Below, piece by piece: positions 62,749 to 64,000 of a stretch of 64,000 bases of DNA. The translations under genes and the position numbers were made by a program. The notes under the pieces were generated by a model that saw only the letters and a list, made by a program, of their open reading frames with translations, made no database searches and was not told the DNA's origin. Source of the DNA: Tissierellia bacterium (GTDB lineage Bacteria; Bacillota; Clostridia; Tissierellales; Peptoniphilaceae). The stretch covers positions 28,425 through 92,424 of the forward strand of contig JAUNUQ010000005.1 of NCBI GenBank assembly GCA_030538075.1, given 5' to 3'. The stretch's first letter is position 1; the number at the start of each line of letters is the position of its first letter.

Positions 62749-62892
62749 ATAATGATTGATTTTTGAAAGAGCTGAGATGGCAATACGGGGATAGAGTTCT
62801 ATGATTCGAACAAGTCATGTATTGAGTTCGAGAGGATAGACTAGTGGTGGAATACTTTGTCAATAGAATTTGAAATAGGGAATTAATGACTG

Positions 62893-62920
62893 AAGCCGGC
62901 GCAATGCACCGGCTTTTGTA
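62893..62920 (+). terminator. Intrinsic terminator after the orphan metQ
   Basis: AAGCCGG (62893-62899) and CCGGCTT (62909-62915) followed by TTG; about 145 bp after the metQ stop. Confidence 0.6.
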
Positions 62921-62980
62921 ATGGCTGGGTTCTTCCCCATGCTACCATATGAGCGTCTATACAAACAGAGCCTTCTTCAC

Positions 62981-63724
62981 TCATATCTCCAACTCCAACA
63001 TCTTACGATTGATCTGTGCAATTCGTTTTTCGGTGATTTCGTCGGTGAATTGGATTTCCGATTCGATTTTTCCGTCTTTCATAAAGAGGACGCGATTTGT
63101 CTTAGCTGCCACTTTGTAATCGTGGGTGACTAGGAGTATGGTCATTCCATCTCGATTTAGCTCTTGGAATAGCTGCATGATCTCGTCGGCGGTTTTTGAG
63201 TTGAGGGCACCTGTGGGCTCATCGCCAAAGAGGATGGACGGGCTATGGAGGATGGCCCGGCAAATGGAAGCTCTTTGCAATTGTCCGCCGGAGACTTCGG
63301 TAATATTTCGGCTTTCAAGCCCTTCGATGCCCATTCGCAGCATCTGTCGTTTTGCCCTTTCGATGAGCTCTTCTTTCTGTTTCTCTACATATGCCGGCAA
63401 TATGATATTGTCCAAAATATCCAAGTTTTTTAGCATGGTGGGCTCCTGAAAGACGAAACCCATTTGGGTTCTGCGCAGGTCTGCCATCTGCTCCTCCGTC
63501 ATCCGCTCTAAGGATTGGTTTTGGAAGAGCACCTCTCCTTCGTCAATGCCGTCCATGCCACTGAGAGCGAAGAGGAGGGTCGATTTTCCAGAGCCAGAAG
63601 GTCCCATAATCGAGACGAACTCCCCCTCATAGATATCCACAGCCACTCCGTCAAGGGCCGTGACTCTACCCTCTGCCTGACCGAAGTATTTTTTTAGATT
63701 TCTCGATTCCATAATCTTTTCCAT
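62981..63724 (-). CDS. ABC ATP-binding protein (LolD/MacB type)
   Basis: 247 residues. Walker [10 protein letters not shown], signature VSGGQLQR (instead of LSGGQ), Walker B ILFGDEPTGALNS. Starts 5 bp after the permease stop (63730), with AAGGAGTAGAGAAT as RBS. It energises the FtsX-family permease whose 3' end lies at the window edge. Confidence 0.92.
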   Translation of the reverse strand: MEKIMESRNLKKYFGQAEGRVTALDGVAVDIYEGEFVSIMGPSGSGKSTLLFALSGMDGIDEGEVLFQNQSLERMTEEQMADLRRTQMGFVFQEPTMLKNLDILDNIILPAYVEKQKEELIERAKRQMLRMGIEGLESRNITEVSGGQLQRASICRAILHSPSILFGDEPTGALNSKTADEIMQLFQELNRDGMTILLVTHDYKVAAKTNRVLFMKDGKIESEIQFTDEITEKRIAQINRKMLELEI

Positions 63725-63729
63725 ATTCT

Positions 63730-64000
63730 CTACTCCTTAATGTAGGCTGAAATATCAATGCGATGAATATTTCGCAGTCCCAATACCGTGCCAATCCAAA
63801 CCACGGCACTGATCACGATAGGTGCAATTCCCAAGACAAAGACCTTATCCATGACGAAACGAAAGTCTGCAACGCCAAATCGGCCAATCAGAGCACCTGT
63901 AAAGCTGCGGCCACCAGTGCCGGCGAGGAGAGTCGCGACGATCACTCCGAGTAGGACCAGAAACAGGGCTCCGCTGTAGTACTGTTTCTGAATCGATTTC
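63730..64000 (-). CDS. FtsX-family ABC permease, 3' part only
   Basis: The frame is open to the end of the window, so the gene is cut (only its last 90 residues are seen). Two hydrophobic helices (YYSGALFLVLLGVIVATLLA and VLGIAPIVISAVVWIGTVLG) and a basic end RNIHRIDISAYIKE fit the C-terminus of a MacB/FtsX permease. Partner of the ATPase at 62981. Confidence 0.8.
   Translation of the reverse strand, partial: KSIQKQYYSGALFLVLLGVIVATLLAGTGGRSFTGALIGRFGVADFRFVMDKVFVLGIAPIVISAVVWIGTVLGLRNIHRIDISAYIKE

Overview
The window looks like chromosome of an anaerobic, low-to-moderate GC Firmicute of the class Clostridia. This is inferred from strong AGGAGG-type ribosome binding sites, T-rich intrinsic terminators, GTG/TTG starts, lipoboxes typical of Gram-positives, several sigma-54 activators, an ECF (YkoEDC-type) importer, and cobalamin-dependent-type methyltransferases of the MtaA/UroD superfamily. 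I cannot name the genus. I saw no rRNA, insertion sequence, prophage or CRISPR array. One tRNA (Gly, CCC) is present. Both window edges cut a gene.

Layout. 1-5.1 kb: a sigma-54 activator (5' end missing) beside a divergent locus. Leftward lie an M20 amidohydrolase and an ATC-hydrolase-family enzyme; rightward lie two membrane proteins (DUF5058 and partner). The 450-bp divergent spacer carries two back-to-back -24/-12 promoters and palindromic upstream sites. 5.2-10.5 kb: DUF924 protein, a cytochrome b5-like lipoprotein with a His-rich membrane partner, an XRE regulator with membrane domain, PanE-like reductase, ChrA, and a HAD protein. 10.8-17.1 kb: tandem metQ paralogues, metN-metI, and two MtaA/UroD-type methyltransferases. 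17.2-24.7 kb: an Asp/Glu racemase, a DUF169 protein, then a cobalamin riboswitch controlling a complete five-gene Opp/Nik-type ABC importer. 24.9-31.4 kb: tRNA-Gly, PAP2 phosphatase, a solitary purC, an M50-like peptidase, YbaK, a nitroreductase, and a two-gene gamma-glutamylcysteine ligase/GspS-like ATP-grasp module. 31.5-38.0 kb: VOC protein, lipoprotein, and a two-component system with an ABC/FtsX transporter. 38.4-46.8 kb: a YbtPQ/IrtAB-like ABC pair followed by a second Opp/Nik importer, in one operon behind a good sigma-A promoter with a palindromic operator. 47.2-50.7 kb: YkoEDC-type ECF importer plus a second DUF169 protein. 50.9-56.9 kb: ribose-type ABC importer, PfkB kinase, and two ADP-ribosylglycohydrolase paralogues. 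57-61.5 kb: NhaC antiporter and a PLP D-cysteine desulfhydrase/ACC-deaminase-family enzyme behind a sigma-54 promoter, with a divergent sigma-54 activator. 61.9-64 kb: an orphan MetQ and the start of a LolD/FtsX-type export locus.

Theme. Much of the window is uptake and metabolism of small nitrogen-, sulfur- and corrinoid-related solutes: methionine-type transport, cysteine-related enzymes, methyl transfer, B12-responsive import and thiol-type ligases. The strongest leads are (i) the B12-riboswitch-controlled Opp-type importer, (ii) the ribosyl-solute operon with one intact and one degenerate ADP-ribosylglycohydrolase, (iii) the metQQ-metNI-methyltransferase cluster, (iv) the divergent sigma-54 locus near 3.1-3.5 kb, and (v) the YbtPQ-like plus Nik-like operon, which resembles a metallophore system. 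Functions of these systems are inferred from family and context only.
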